Counted from the first letter of the stretch, positions 51,349 through 60,226 are shown. The stretch is 64,000 nucleotides of DNA from an uncultured Acetatifactor sp. (GCA_910578815.1 CAJTSE010000004.1:62001-126000), one strand, 5' to 3'. The notes: generated by a model not told the origin, from the sequence alone. Numbers and translations: made by a program.

Positions 51349-52881
51349 GCGAATGAGTCTTCTTAGGCTTAAAGCCGTCATGATCGTCAAATATAATAAA
51401 ATCAGGGCAAAGACCCAGAGGGTTACGGTGTATTTTTCCATGTACCGATCCTTCATGGCAGACAGGATTTCCTGCTGTTGCAGCAGGAAGTCCCTGCCAT
51501 CCAGCTGTCTTTGGGCCTGATCTTTTTGTGTTTTCAGCTGATTGGCAGTATCCTCCAATTCTTCCAGCCGGGCTTCATCCCCGGCAATCAGGCTGTCAAA
51601 GGAAGAGGGCAGTGTTTTTATATCAATCCCCAGCTCCTTGAGACAGGAGGGATTGCCTGCAATGTATGCGGCGGCGATTTCCTGTGGGGTCGCTTCCCTT
51701 CCCGGCAGCTCATAGCGGACACCGCCGTAATACTCGTCATCAGGAAAGTATTGTGCCGGAGAAAAGCGGTCAAGACCGGGGGCGACGGCATCCATAAATT
51801 TTTCATAAGCCCTGTAATAGGCATTTTCATCCGTCAACGTATTCCAGTCCAGATCAAAATCCTCTGCAGAGATTCCGAAATCCACCCAGACGGCATGTTC
51901 GGAATAAAGATAGCTGCCGGCATACTGCCAGAAATTGCTGTAATCCTGGGGCGTCCAGCCGGGGATCTCCATTTCCGCAGGATCGGGATTGCCGCCGTAA
52001 GCCTTGACAAACACGGCGCCGTCCAGTACGTATCCGGGGATTCCGAAAAGGGTATTGAGCATATCCAGGCCGGTGACATACAGGTGGCCGTTTTGCAAGG
52101 CATGGTCGTTCAGAGTACTGGTGTAAGCGGTGACATAAAACATTGCGGGATCCGATAAGGCACTGTTAAATTTTTGGGTGTCACTTTCTGTTTCGGCGGC
52201 ATCATCATCCTTCCGATATATCCAGAGATCCTCATCAATGTAAGTGTTTTTACCGTATTCCAAAGAATAAGTGTAATAGGGATACAGCCAGCTGTCGATC
52301 TGCAGGTCCTGGCGGAAAGCGCTTAGAAGATCGTCTATATACTGCAGATAAGCGTTGGAAAAAAGCTCCGTCTGAAACAGGGCGTTATAATCCAGCTCTA
52401 CGGATTCGGTGATAGTACTCAGAATTTCACTTTCCCGGCTGGCACGGTGGAGGGCCAGGGTATCTTCCTGCTCCCGGATTTCTTTGGAATTGTTTTCAAG
52501 GAGTGTTTCCAGCCGGCGGATTTCTTCGGCGCTTTCATCTACTTTTGCCAGTTCTGCTTTCAGAGCGGCAAAGTCTTCTTCCCGATAAGGAGCGCTGTAC
52601 TTTTGCCAGGTGCGGACGGTAAACCAGCCGCTGACTGCCAGTCCTCCCGTAAAGATGCAAAACAGAAGCAGGGAGACAAAGACCCGGCGGGCGCGGCTTA
52701 TTTTTACAGTTCGGGACTTCCCCGGAATATGCAGGGTATCTTCTGTGGCATCTGAATCTTGTGACGGACTGGATTCTTGTGCTGCTTTTACCGAATTTTC
52801 AATTCTTTGTACAGGTATACCGCAATATCTGCAAAAGCGAGCGTTTTCCGATAATTCTTTTCCACAGTTATGACAGATCAT
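51337..52881 (-). CDS. Zinc-ribbon membrane protein with coiled coils (function unknown)
   Basis: 514 residues. N-terminal zinc ribbon with four cysteines at 3, 6, 17 and 20 (ICHNCG and FCRYCG), basic linker, membrane segment (about 68-90), then a long extracytoplasmic part with coiled-coil ends (AALKAELAKVDESAEEIRRLETLLENNSKEIREQE; LEELEDTANQLKTQKDQAQRQLDG) and a last membrane segment near 485. The middle is W/Y-rich. I recognise no family for the large domain. A hairpin-like topology with coiled coils next to both membrane segments suggests a two-pass anchor. Convergent, overlapping the GH5 stop. Confidence 0.75.
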   Translation of the reverse strand: MICHNCGKELSENARFCRYCGIPVQRIENSVKAAQESSPSQDSDATEDTLHIPGKSRTVKISRARRVFVSLLLFCIFTGGLAVSGWFTVRTWQKYSAPYREEDFAALKAELAKVDESAEEIRRLETLLENNSKEIREQEDTLALHRASRESEILSTITESVELDYNALFQTELFSNAYLQYIDDLLSAFRQDLQIDSWLYPYYTYSLEYGKNTYIDEDLWIYRKDDDAAETESDTQKFNSALSDPAMFYVTAYTSTLNDHALQNGHLYVTGLDMLNTLFGIPGYVLDGAVFVKAYGGNPDPAEMEIPGWTPQDYSNFWQYAGSYLYSEHAVWVDFGISAEDFDLDWNTLTDENAYYRAYEKFMDAVAPGLDRFSPAQYFPDDEYYGGVRYELPGREATPQEIAAAYIAGNPSCLKELGIDIKTLPSSFDSLIAGDEARLEELEDTANQLKTQKDQAQRQLDGRDFLLQQQEILSAMKDRYMEKYTVTLWVFALILLYLTIMTALSLRRLIRSLR

Positions 52882-53071
52882 AAAGATACCTCCTGCATTT
52901 GGTTTAACCCAAGTTTACCATGGATTTTCAAACGAAACAACTTTCTTTCCGAAAATTTATAGGAGAGTTTGTTGATGCGAGAGCTTGTTAATCTTTTTTT
53001 CGGGAAAAGGGACGTTCGTTATACAGCAGAACATAGGTACTGCTTACCACTGTCTACTGAATTTCAGACAC

Positions 53072-53112
53072 ATAAAAACAGCAGAAACCCACATTTTACG
53101 GGCTTCCGCTGT
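53072..53112 (-). terminator. Terminator of tRNA-Gly(GCC) (minus strand)
   Basis: On the minus strand ACAGCGGAAGCCC pairs with GGGTTTCTGCTGT (two G-U pairs), followed by TTTTTATG. It lies 12 bases past the tRNA. Confidence 0.85.
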
Positions 53113-53123
53113 ACTTTAAGAAG

Positions 53124-53196
53124 AGCGATAGACGGGACTCGAACCCGCGACCTCCACCTTGGCAAGGTGGCGTACTACCAACTGTACTACTATCGC
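53124..53196 (-). tRNA. tRNA-Gly (anticodon GCC)
   Basis: 73 bases on the minus strand. Acceptor GCGATAG pairs with CTATCGC, discriminator T; anticodon arm CCACCTTGCCAAGGTGG gives GCC; T-arm GCGGGTTCGAGTCCCGT. No CCA encoded. It has its own promoter (53231-53259) and terminator. The other glycine tRNA in the window has CCC. Confidence 0.97.
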
Positions 53197-53504
53197 ATAT
53201 AAATCAATGTTAAAAAGTAGTAACAGTAAGATAATAGCATGCCCCGTTGGCATTGTCAATCTTTTTTTCAGTTGAAAATTCAGCTCTTGGAAATTCAGCC
53301 GGATATAATTTTGTGAAATGATCTTGAAAATGGTTGCCTGGTGTTTCATGATTTGGGAAAAGTGATAGATATTTCATCGGGAACATGATACAATATCAAT
53401 AGGAAACGGTAAGGAGATATATTACATAAATGAATATAAATATATGAAAGCAACAGGAACGGCGGGAGCAGGAATAAAATAAGCATAAGAGAAGGAGGAG
53501 ACTT
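53197..53504 (+). other. Divergent intergenic region between tRNA-Gly and the MBL gene
   Basis: 308 bases. The left part holds the minus-strand tRNA promoter. A weak plus-strand -10 (TACAAT, near 53389) may serve the MBL gene, which has a strong AGAAGGAGGAG site at its start. No other gene or structure seen. Confidence 0.5.
53231..53259 (-). promoter_or_regulatory. Promoter of tRNA-Gly(GCC)
   Basis: On the minus strand TTGACA (53259-53254), 17-base spacer and TATTAT (53236-53231). It lies 35 bases upstream of the tRNA 5' end. Confidence 0.85.
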
Positions 53505-55106
53505 ATGAAGCTTATATTTATTGGAGCGGATCATGAGGTTACGGGGAGCTGTCATTATTTGGAGGTGGGAAACAAACATATTTTGGTGGACTATGGAATG
53601 GAGCAGGGCATCAACACCTTTGAAAATGAACCCCTGCCGGTGAGCCCGTCCATGATAGATTACGTTCTCTTGACCCATGCGCACGTAGATCATTCGGGAT
53701 TGCTGCCTCTTTTGTATGCCGGAGGCTTCAGGGGGCAGGTGTATGCTACGGACGCGACGGCTGATCTATGCAGCATCATGTTGCGTGATTGTGCCCATAT
53801 TCAGATGATGGAAGCCGAGTGGAAAAACAGGAAAGCAAAGAGAAGCGAGTCCGTTGCTGCCGTTGAGCCTCTTTATACCATGGAGGATGCGGAAGGAGTG
53901 ATCAAAAGGATTGTCCCCTGCCATTATGACAAGGAGATCCAGGTCTGTGACGAGGTAAAAATTCGTTTTACGGACATCGGACATCTCTTGGGGTCTGCCA
54001 GCATTGAGGTTTGGCTGACGGAAGAGGGCGTCACGAAAAAGGTGGTATTTTCCGGAGACGTGGGAAATAAGAACCAGCCGTTGATAAAGGATCCTGCTTT
54101 TACAAAAGAAGCGGATTATGTGGTTATGGAGTCCACTTACGGAGACCGGCTTCACAGCAAAGAGCGTCCGGATTTCGTGACGGAACTGGCTGCAGTTCTC
54201 AAGGAGACCTTTGACAGGGGCGGAAATGTGGTGATTCCTTCCTTCGCGGTGGGGCGTACGCAGGAAATTCTGTATTTCCTGCGCCAGATTAAGGTTGATC
54301 GGCTGGTAAAGGGGCATGAGAAATTCCCTGTGTATGTGGACAGCCCTCTGGCAGTGGAAGCCACTGGCATTTTTGAAGAGAATCGGTGGGAGTGCTTTGA
54401 CGAGGAAGCTATGGAGCTGGTGCGGGAAGGTATCAATCCTATTTCCTTCGCGGGGCTGAAGCTTGCCATTACCAGTGAAGAATCCAAGGAGATCAACTTT
54501 ATTGACACGCCCAAGGTCATTATTTCTGCTTCCGGTATGTGTGAAGCAGGCCGGATCAGGCATCATTTAAAACATAACCTTTGGCGGCCGGAGTGTACCA
54601 TCCTTTTTGTGGGTTATCAGGCTGTGGGTACCCTGGGCCGGAGTATTGTGGAAGGAGCGGAAGAGGTGCGGCTTTTCGGGGAGTCCATTCAGGTGCGGGC
54701 TCATATCAAACAGTTGCCCGGCATGAGCGGCCATGCCGACAAAAACGGTCTTTTAGAGTGGATCTGTGGATTTGAAGAAAAGCCCAGAAAGGTGTTTGTG
54801 GTACATGGTGAGGATACGGTATGCGCTTCCTTTGTGGAGTGCCTGAAAACGGAATACGGCCAAAATGCCTATGCGCCATACAGCGGAACCGTGTTTAATT
54901 TGGCTTCGGGCAAGCTGGAGTACGAGGCGGTGTCCATCCCTCTCAAAAAGAAGGGAAAATCCCCTGTGGCAGCCGGTGTTTATGCAAGGCTTTTGGCAGC
55001 TGCTCAGCGGCTGCTGGCTCTGGTACAGAAGAAGGACGGTATGCCCAACAAGGAGGCGGCGAAATTTGCGGACCAGATCAATTCCCTGTGCGACAAATAT
55101 CAGTAG
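53505..55106 (+). CDS. MBL-fold / beta-CASP RNA metallo-hydrolase
   Basis: 533 residues. Metallo-beta-lactamase motif THAHVDHSG near 56-64, GHLLGSASIEVWL, SGDVGN and the beta-CASP region with ESTYGDRLH, IPSFAVGRTQEILYFLRQI, YVDSPLAVEATGIFEE, the ISASGMCEAGRIRHHLKHNL motif and a closing PGMSGHADKNGLLEWI plus FVVHGE. The fold belongs to the YsiI/CPSF73-like RNase family that cleaves RNA with two zinc ions. A C-terminal extension of about 70 residues (helical, K-rich) is added. Role in RNA processing inferred. Very strong ribosome-binding site. Confidence 0.93.
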   Translation: MKLIFIGADHEVTGSCHYLEVGNKHILVDYGMEQGINTFENEPLPVSPSMIDYVLLTHAHVDHSGLLPLLYAGGFRGQVYATDATADLCSIMLRDCAHIQMMEAEWKNRKAKRSESVAAVEPLYTMEDAEGVIKRIVPCHYDKEIQVCDEVKIRFTDIGHLLGSASIEVWLTEEGVTKKVVFSGDVGNKNQPLIKDPAFTKEADYVVMESTYGDRLHSKERPDFVTELAAVLKETFDRGGNVVIPSFAVGRTQEILYFLRQIKVDRLVKGHEKFPVYVDSPLAVEATGIFEENRWECFDEEAMELVREGINPISFAGLKLAITSEESKEINFIDTPKVIISASGMCEAGRIRHHLKHNLWRPECTILFVGYQAVGTLGRSIVEGAEEVRLFGESIQVRAHIKQLPGMSGHADKNGLLEWICGFEEKPRKVFVVHGEDTVCASFVECLKTEYGQNAYAPYSGTVFNLASGKLEYEAVSIPLKKKGKSPVAAGVYARLLAAAQRLLALVQKKDGMPNKEAAKFADQINSLCDKYQ

Positions 55107-55261
55107 AGGCAGCTTACGGATATGGAGGTATTCAACCTGAGGTTGAAAAAAACTCGTATTCTTCTTTATTGTACGCCTGACTAAATTGTTATAGGATAAA
55201 GCTGTCAGAAAAATCCCTGCAGGGTTATCCATAAGACTATTATGAAGGAGGCGTATTGATT

Positions 55262-56059
55262 ATGAATAAAATAGGAGATAATATTAAGTTACTGCGAAAG
55301 GCAAAGGGTGTGACCCAGGAAGAACTGGCGGAGGCAGTCCATGTTTCTTTTCAGGCCGTGAGTAAGTGGGAGAACGGGGGAGCCCCTGACATAGATATTC
55401 TTTCCGGTCTGGCAACCTATTTCGGGGTAAGCATTGACGAATTAATGGGCTTTAAGCTCAATGCTATGACAAATAAAGAACGTTTCATACGGTTTATGGC
55501 GGATACGGGGGTGCTGAGACTTGGCAGCTGTGAGCTGCATGGTTACCAGTCAGAGTATTATGTGGATTCCGAGCATTTTATTACAAATGCGCAGTATGCA
55601 AAACTGGGAGAGCATTTTGCGGACTGTATTCGTGAAAGCGGGATTTCCTTTGACTGTATCGTAGGAATGGCATATCATGGGATCAGCCTTTCGGTGGCAA
55701 CGGCCTTGGCGCTGTATAATAAATACGGAATTACCGTGAGTTACTGCCATGACAGAAAGGTTCCAGACAGCAGAGGAAGAGAATTCTGCGGTCATACGCC
55801 GGAAGAGGGAGAGCGGCTGCTGATTGTGGATGATTTGATCAACAGCGGCAAGACCCTGATTGGACGTATCGAAAGAATGATGGAGAACGTGAATGTCACC
55901 ATCGCAGGAGTGGCGGTGATTGTGGAGCGCTTTGAGACGGATATGAAGGAGTATCATCCTAACGGTGCGGACATTCTGCGGGAAAAATACGGAGCCAGGG
56001 TACTGTCAGTGGTAAACGGAGATGATATTTCCCGTGCCATCAGGGCCGGAATCGTGTGA
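55262..56059 (+). CDS. XRE helix-turn-helix fused to an orotate-phosphoribosyltransferase-like domain
   Basis: 265 residues from ATG 55262 (AAGGAGG ten bases upstream). N-terminal XRE DNA-binding domain (IKLLRKAKGVTQEELAEAVHVSFQAVSKWENGGAPDIDILSGLATYFGVSIDELMG). The remainder, from about 75, is a PyrE-like type I phosphoribosyltransferase: DCIVGMAYHGISLSVATALALYNKYGITVSY, DRKVPDS, and the PRPP loop LLIVDDLINSGKT at 187-199. A tail KYGARVLSVVNGDDISRAI ends it. It could be a transcription regulator sensing PRPP or pyrimidines, or an active enzyme (inference). No pyrimidine genes lie beside it except thyA-folA downstream. Confidence 0.88.
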   Translation: MNKIGDNIKLLRKAKGVTQEELAEAVHVSFQAVSKWENGGAPDIDILSGLATYFGVSIDELMGFKLNAMTNKERFIRFMADTGVLRLGSCELHGYQSEYYVDSEHFITNAQYAKLGEHFADCIRESGISFDCIVGMAYHGISLSVATALALYNKYGITVSYCHDRKVPDSRGREFCGHTPEEGERLLIVDDLINSGKTLIGRIERMMENVNVTIAGVAVIVERFETDMKEYHPNGADILREKYGARVLSVVNGDDISRAIRAGIV

Positions 56060-56083
56060 GAAATATCGGAAATGCAACATGAA

Positions 56084-56358
56084 AGTTAGTTATGAAGGAA
56101 ATGAAGATTTGCTAAGGTCATAAGGAATCCGACCTAAGAAATTCTAAATCATTTCGGGAAGAATTGCCGTTTAGCAATTCTTCCCGATTTCATGGATTGT
56201 TTTGCCTGCTGCGCCGGCATGTATGGAGACACGGAGAAGAGATTAGCCTATGGAGAAAGATTGAAAATTATCATTTTCAATCTCGGAATTTGTGACGCGG
56301 CGCGTCCCAAAGTTCCCACAGATTTAGATGCCGCTTGTGCGGCGGAATGAGAGGAAAG
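56084..56358 (+). repeat. Interspersed intergenic repeat, copy D (longest, with three hairpins)
   Basis: Fills the gap before thyA. Start block TATGAAGGAAATGAAGATTT with CTAAGGTCAT; a perfect 14-bp stem 56154-56167/56174-56187; the block TTTCATGGATTGTTTTGCC with GCGCCGGC; a perfect 11-bp stem 56258-56268/56273-56283; and finally the TGCCGCTTGTGCGGCGGAAT GAGAGGAAAG module ending at the thyA ATG. The 14-bp stem is followed by ATTTC and could end the previous transcript. Confidence 0.65.
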
Positions 56359-57207
56359 ATGAGCTACGCGGATAAAGTATTTATAGATATGTGTAAGGAC
56401 ATTTTGGAAAACGGGACCAGTACGGAGGGGGAGAAAGTGCGCCCTCACTGGCCGGACGGGAGTCCCGCCTATACCATCAAGAAATTCGGGGTGGTGAACC
56501 GCTATGACCTGGGGAAGGAATTTCCTGTTATGACTCTCCGCAGGACGGCGCTGAAATCGGCGACAGACGAAATCTTGTGGATCTGGCAGCGCAAATCCAA
56601 CAATATCCATGATCTTCACAGTCATATCTGGGACGAGTGGGCGGATGAGGACGGCTCCATTGGCAAGGCTTACGGTTATCAGCTGGGGGTGAAGCATCAG
56701 TATAAAGAAGGGATGATGGATCAGGTGGACCGGGTGCTTTATGATTTGAAAAACAACCCCTTCAGCCGTCGGATCATGACGAATATTTATGTCCATCAGG
56801 ATCTGCATGAAATGAACTTGTACCCTTGCGCCTACAGCATGACCTTTAACGTGACCCAGCGGCCGGGGGAGGACAGGCTGACCTTAAATGCCATATTAAA
56901 TCAGCGCTCTCAGGATGTGCTGGCGGCAAATAACTGGAATGTGGTGCAGTACGCGGTGCTAGTGCATATGTTTGCACAGGTCTGCAGCATGAACGTGGGA
57001 GAGCTGGTCCATGTGATTGCCGACGCTCATATTTATGACCGTCATGTGCCCATTATCAGGGAGCTGATTGCCAGGGAACCGAAGCCGGCGCCGGTATTTA
57101 AGCTGAATCCGGAGATTCATGATTTTTATGAATTTACCAGGGAGGACGTCAGTCTGGAAGGTTATGAAACGGGAGAACAAATCAAGGACATTCCCATTGC
57201 CATATAA
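56359..57207 (+). CDS. thyA: Thymidylate synthase (ThyA type)
   Basis: 282 residues from ATG 56359 (GAGAGGAAAG upstream). Order: folate/dUMP-binding N-terminus with FPVMTLRRTALKSATDEILWIWQRKSNNIHDL, Asn/Asp-rich DEWADEDGSIGKAYGYQL, RRIMTNIYV, active-site Cys157 in NLYPCAYSMTFNV, then QRSQDVLAANNWNVVQYAVLVHMFA and GELVHVIADAHIYDRHV. The active-site neighbourhood (PCAYS rather than PCHxx) is a variant form. Converts dUMP to dTMP, using methylene-tetrahydrofolate. folA follows after 40 bases, so the two form a dTMP-folate unit. Confidence 0.96.
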   Translation: MSYADKVFIDMCKDILENGTSTEGEKVRPHWPDGSPAYTIKKFGVVNRYDLGKEFPVMTLRRTALKSATDEILWIWQRKSNNIHDLHSHIWDEWADEDGSIGKAYGYQLGVKHQYKEGMMDQVDRVLYDLKNNPFSRRIMTNIYVHQDLHEMNLYPCAYSMTFNVTQRPGEDRLTLNAILNQRSQDVLAANNWNVVQYAVLVHMFAQVCSMNVGELVHVIADAHIYDRHVPIIRELIAREPKPAPVFKLNPEIHDFYEFTREDVSLEGYETGEQIKDIPIAI

Positions 57208-57246
57208 AGAGTGAGCTGTGCCGCAAAGGCGGCAGGAGGAGGATAC

Positions 57247-57747
57247 ATGAATATTATTGCTGCTGTAGATCAGAACTGGGCCATCGGAAACAAGGGGGAG
57301 CTTTTGGTCCGCATACCGAACGATCAAAAACATTTTCGGGAAGAGACTACGGGAAGGGTGGTAGTACTGGGCAGGAAGACCCTGCAGACCTTTCCTCAGG
57401 GACTGCCGTTAAAAAACCGGACTAATATCATACTTTCCAGGGATACTGAGTTCAACGTAAAGGATGCCGTGACGGTGCATTCGCTGGAAGAGCTGCTGGA
57501 AGAGCTGAAAAAATACCGCACGGAGGACATTTATGTGATCGGCGGGGAAAGCGTATACCGCCAGTTGCTGCCCTACTGCGACACGGCCCATATCACGAAG
57601 ATTGACAGAGCTTATGAGGCGGACACCTGGTTCCCGAATCTGGATGAGGATCCTGACTGGGAGATCACGGCGGACAGCGAGGAACAGACCTATTTTGATA
57701 TTGCCTATACTTTTTTAAAGTATGAGAAGCGGGGGAATTTTACCTGA
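57247..57747 (+). CDS. folA: Dihydrofolate reductase
   Basis: 166 residues from ATG 57247 (GGAGGAGGATAC upstream). IIAAVDQNWAIGNKGELLVRIPNDQKHFREETTGRVVVLGRKTLQTFPQGLPLKNRTNIILSR is the standard DHFR core; the DEY/Asp acid is D26-equivalent in PNDQKHF. Later IYVIGGESVYRQLLPYCDTAHITKID. Regenerates tetrahydrofolate used up by ThyA. Followed by the short copy of the palindromic element. Confidence 0.97.
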   Translation: MNIIAAVDQNWAIGNKGELLVRIPNDQKHFREETTGRVVVLGRKTLQTFPQGLPLKNRTNIILSRDTEFNVKDAVTVHSLEELLEELKKYRTEDIYVIGGESVYRQLLPYCDTAHITKIDRAYEADTWFPNLDEDPDWEITADSEEQTYFDIAYTFLKYEKRGNFT

Positions 57748-57756
57748 GAATAACAG

Positions 57757-57840
57757 CCGGCAATAGTTCAGCCCCGACTACCTGACGGTGCCAGCCGTCT
57801 GTCACCTGTTACTTGATTGTGCGTGAGCGGAACTGTTGCT
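57757..57840 (+). repeat. Short copy of the inverted-repeat element (see 28457-28650)
   Basis: Outer blocks CAATAGTTCAGCC (57761) and GAGCGGAACTGTTGC (57825) match the element at 28457, as do TGACGG.G.CAGCCG (left) and TACTTGATTGTG (right). The long centre of the first copy is missing; instead GACGGTGCCAGCCGTC forms a small hairpin. Ends are near CCGGCAA repeats, an inverted pair. Confidence 0.7.
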
Positions 57841-57948
57841 AGCCGGCAATTTAGCGCAGAAAAGTGTATTGACTTTTTGGGCTGAAAGTATAATAATGAT
57901 TACGGAATCAGTCATCAAGATGTGTATAAGGAAAGAAGGCGTTAACCT

Positions 57949-58980
57949 ATGGAAAAGGGAAAGAAAGACATCGACTGGGGCAACCTTGGATTCGGATATG
58001 TGCAGACGGATTTCAGGTATGTTTCCAATTATAAAAACGGCGCGTGGGATCAGGGCGTCATCACGGAGGACGCGAATATTGTCCTTAGTGAGTGCGCGGG
58101 GGTGCTGCAGTACGCTCAGACCATATTTGAAGGGCTGAAGGCATATACCACCGACGATGGACACATTGTCACCTTCCGGCCGGATCTGAACGCGGAACGG
58201 ATGGAAGCCTCGGCTAAAAGGCTGGAGATGCCTGCTTTTCCCAGGGAGCGCTTTGTGGATGCGGTTACGAAGGTAGTTGCCGCCAATACGGCTTTTGTGC
58301 CGCCCTATGGCAGCGGGGCCACGCTGTACCTGCGTCCTTACATGTTCGGAACAAACCCCGTGATCGGCGTAAAGCCGGCGGAAGAATACCAGTTCAGAAT
58401 CTTCTGTACGCCGGTAGGTCCGTATTTTAAGGGCGGCGTTAGACCGTTGACTATCAGGGTCAGTGATTTTGACCGCGCGGCGCCTCATGGCACTGGTCAT
58501 ATCAAGGCAGGCTTAAACTATGCAATGAGCCTTCATGCGATTGTCACTGCCCACGAAGAGGGCTATGATGAAAATATGTATCTGGATCCCGGAACCCGTA
58601 CCAAGGTGGAAGAGACTGGGGGAGCTAACTTCTTGTTTGTCACAAAGGACGGCAAGGTGGTGACGCCGAAGTCCGACAGTATTCTGCCCTCTATTACCCG
58701 TCGTTCTCTTGTTTATGTGGCTAAAGAGTATCTGGGGCTTGAGGTGGAAGAGCGGGAGGTGCTTTTGGAGGAAGTGAAGGACTTTGCGGAATGCGGGCTT
58801 TGCGGCACTGCGGCAGTGATTTCTCCCGTGGGAAAGATTGTGGACCATGGTGAGGAGATCTGCCTGCCCAGCGGCATGGAGGATATGGGACCGGTTACCA
58901 GAAAGCTGTATGATACTTTAACCGGTATTCAGATGGGCAGGATAGAAGCGCCCAAAGGATGGATCCATGTGATCGAATAG
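57949..58980 (+). CDS. ilvE: Branched-chain amino acid aminotransferase
   Basis: 343 residues, class IV fold. QYAQTIFEGLKAYTTDDGHIVTFRPDLNAERMEASAKRLEMP and the pyridoxal-phosphate lysine K186 in GTGHIKAGLNYAMS. Then EETGGANFLFVTKDGKVVTPKSDSILPSITRRSLV, a substrate loop, and CGTAAVISPVGKI. Transfers amino groups between glutamate and leucine, isoleucine or valine. AAGGAAAGAAGG precedes the start. A TTGACT box upstream (near 57870) may be its promoter. Single gene. Confidence 0.96.
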   Translation: MEKGKKDIDWGNLGFGYVQTDFRYVSNYKNGAWDQGVITEDANIVLSECAGVLQYAQTIFEGLKAYTTDDGHIVTFRPDLNAERMEASAKRLEMPAFPRERFVDAVTKVVAANTAFVPPYGSGATLYLRPYMFGTNPVIGVKPAEEYQFRIFCTPVGPYFKGGVRPLTIRVSDFDRAAPHGTGHIKAGLNYAMSLHAIVTAHEEGYDENMYLDPGTRTKVEETGGANFLFVTKDGKVVTPKSDSILPSITRRSLVYVAKEYLGLEVEEREVLLEEVKDFAECGLCGTAAVISPVGKIVDHGEEICLPSGMEDMGPVTRKLYDTLTGIQMGRIEAPKGWIHVIE

Positions 58981-59021
58981 GACGCTGTAATTAAGCACAA
59001 ACAGAAGTTCAGGTATGAGGT

Positions 59022-59051
59022 CATCCGGGAATAGGGAACTGTTCCCGGATG
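59022..59051 (+). terminator. Terminator-like hairpin after ilvE
   Basis: CATCCGGGAA (59022-59031) pairs perfectly with TTCCCGGATG (59042-59051); a weak TTGTAGTT follows. Confidence 0.55.
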
Positions 59052-59167
59052 TTGTAGTTATGATACACCTGGCGGCGCATGTTTCTTTAGGGCAGCAGCT
59101 TGGGCAGACAGTCAAACAGTCTGCCGGGAGGAGCAGAAGCAGGGACGGATCGGAGATTAAGGTGGAT

Positions 59168-60226
59168 ATGGGAAAAAAGAATTTTCGGAAAAGAATAGCG
59201 GCTCTGTGTCTTGTACTGACAGTAATCGGACTGGCTGCCTGCGGCGGAAAAGGGGCAAGGGTGGTATTTACCACCGACTTTGCAGAAGACGAGGTGTTCC
59301 GCATAGCAAATATAAATTGTACCCGGCCGGAGATTATGGTATATTTGACAACCATGCAGAACCGTTATGAAAGTGTGTATGGTCCCGAAGTCTGGAATGT
59401 GGTCAGGGAGGATGTGACGCTGGAAGAAAACGTAAAGGAAACGGCGCTGGCCCGCATTGCCCAGATCAAGACCATGTGTCTGCTGGCAGAGCGGGAGGGT
59501 GTAGAGCTGGACGGGGAGGATATGCGCCTTGTGGACCTGGCGGCGGGAGAGTATTTCCGCTCCTTAAATGAGACGGAGATCCTGCTGATGGGGGTAGAGG
59601 AAGAGACAGTTTATCAGATGTATGCGGAGTACGCCCTGGCTAACCGGGTATATGAGTATATTATTCAGGACATTAATCCGGAGATCAGCGACGATGAAGC
59701 AAGAACGATCACGGTACAGCATATCTTCCTGCGGACCTGGACCACGGACGGAAGCGGGGCAAGGGTAGCTTACGGGCCGGACGTGAAGGAATCGGTTTAT
59801 GAAAAGGCGTGTGAGATCAGGGAGATGGCGGCGGACGGCGAGCATGATTTCCTGGATCTGGCATCCAGATACAGTGAAGATACCACGATCACTTATTCCT
59901 TTGGCAAGGGAGAGACGGAGACTGCATTTGAAGAGACTGCATTTTCCCTGGAGACCGGGGAGGTAAGTCAGGTGATCGAGACGGAGAGCGGCTATCATAT
60001 CATTAAATGTATAAATACCTTTGACAGGGAACAGACGGAAGCAAGCAAGCTGGAGATTGTAGAAGAACGACGCAGGGAAGTATTTGGGGAGAAGTATGAT
60101 GCGTTTGTGGATACGCTGGTCCGTCAGATGAATACCGAGCTTTGGGATCAGATTTCTCTCATCCATGACGGGGAAGTGACCACTACCGGTTTTTTTGAAG
60201 TCTACGCCAAGTATTTTCCGGAATAA
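59168..60226 (+). CDS. Peptidyl-prolyl isomerase lipoprotein (PrsA/SurA-like, parvulin type)
   Basis: 352 residues from ATG 59168 (AAGGTGG just upstream; longer frames are not protein-like). Lipoprotein signal: RKRIAALCLVLTVIGLAACGG (Cys at LAAC). An N-terminal helical chaperone region follows. The parvulin PPIC domain (about 185-300) reads VQHIFLRTW, DVKESVYEKACEIREM, FLDLASRYSED and GEVSQVIETESGYHIIKCIN. It probably folds exported proteins on the outer face of the membrane. Short open space and no promoter identified before it beyond the ilvE hairpin. Confidence 0.88.
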   Translation: MGKKNFRKRIAALCLVLTVIGLAACGGKGARVVFTTDFAEDEVFRIANINCTRPEIMVYLTTMQNRYESVYGPEVWNVVREDVTLEENVKETALARIAQIKTMCLLAEREGVELDGEDMRLVDLAAGEYFRSLNETEILLMGVEEETVYQMYAEYALANRVYEYIIQDINPEISDDEARTITVQHIFLRTWTTDGSGARVAYGPDVKESVYEKACEIREMAADGEHDFLDLASRYSEDTTITYSFGKGETETAFEETAFSLETGEVSQVIETESGYHIIKCINTFDREQTEASKLEIVEERRREVFGEKYDAFVDTLVRQMNTELWDQISLIHDGEVTTTGFFEVYAKYFPE

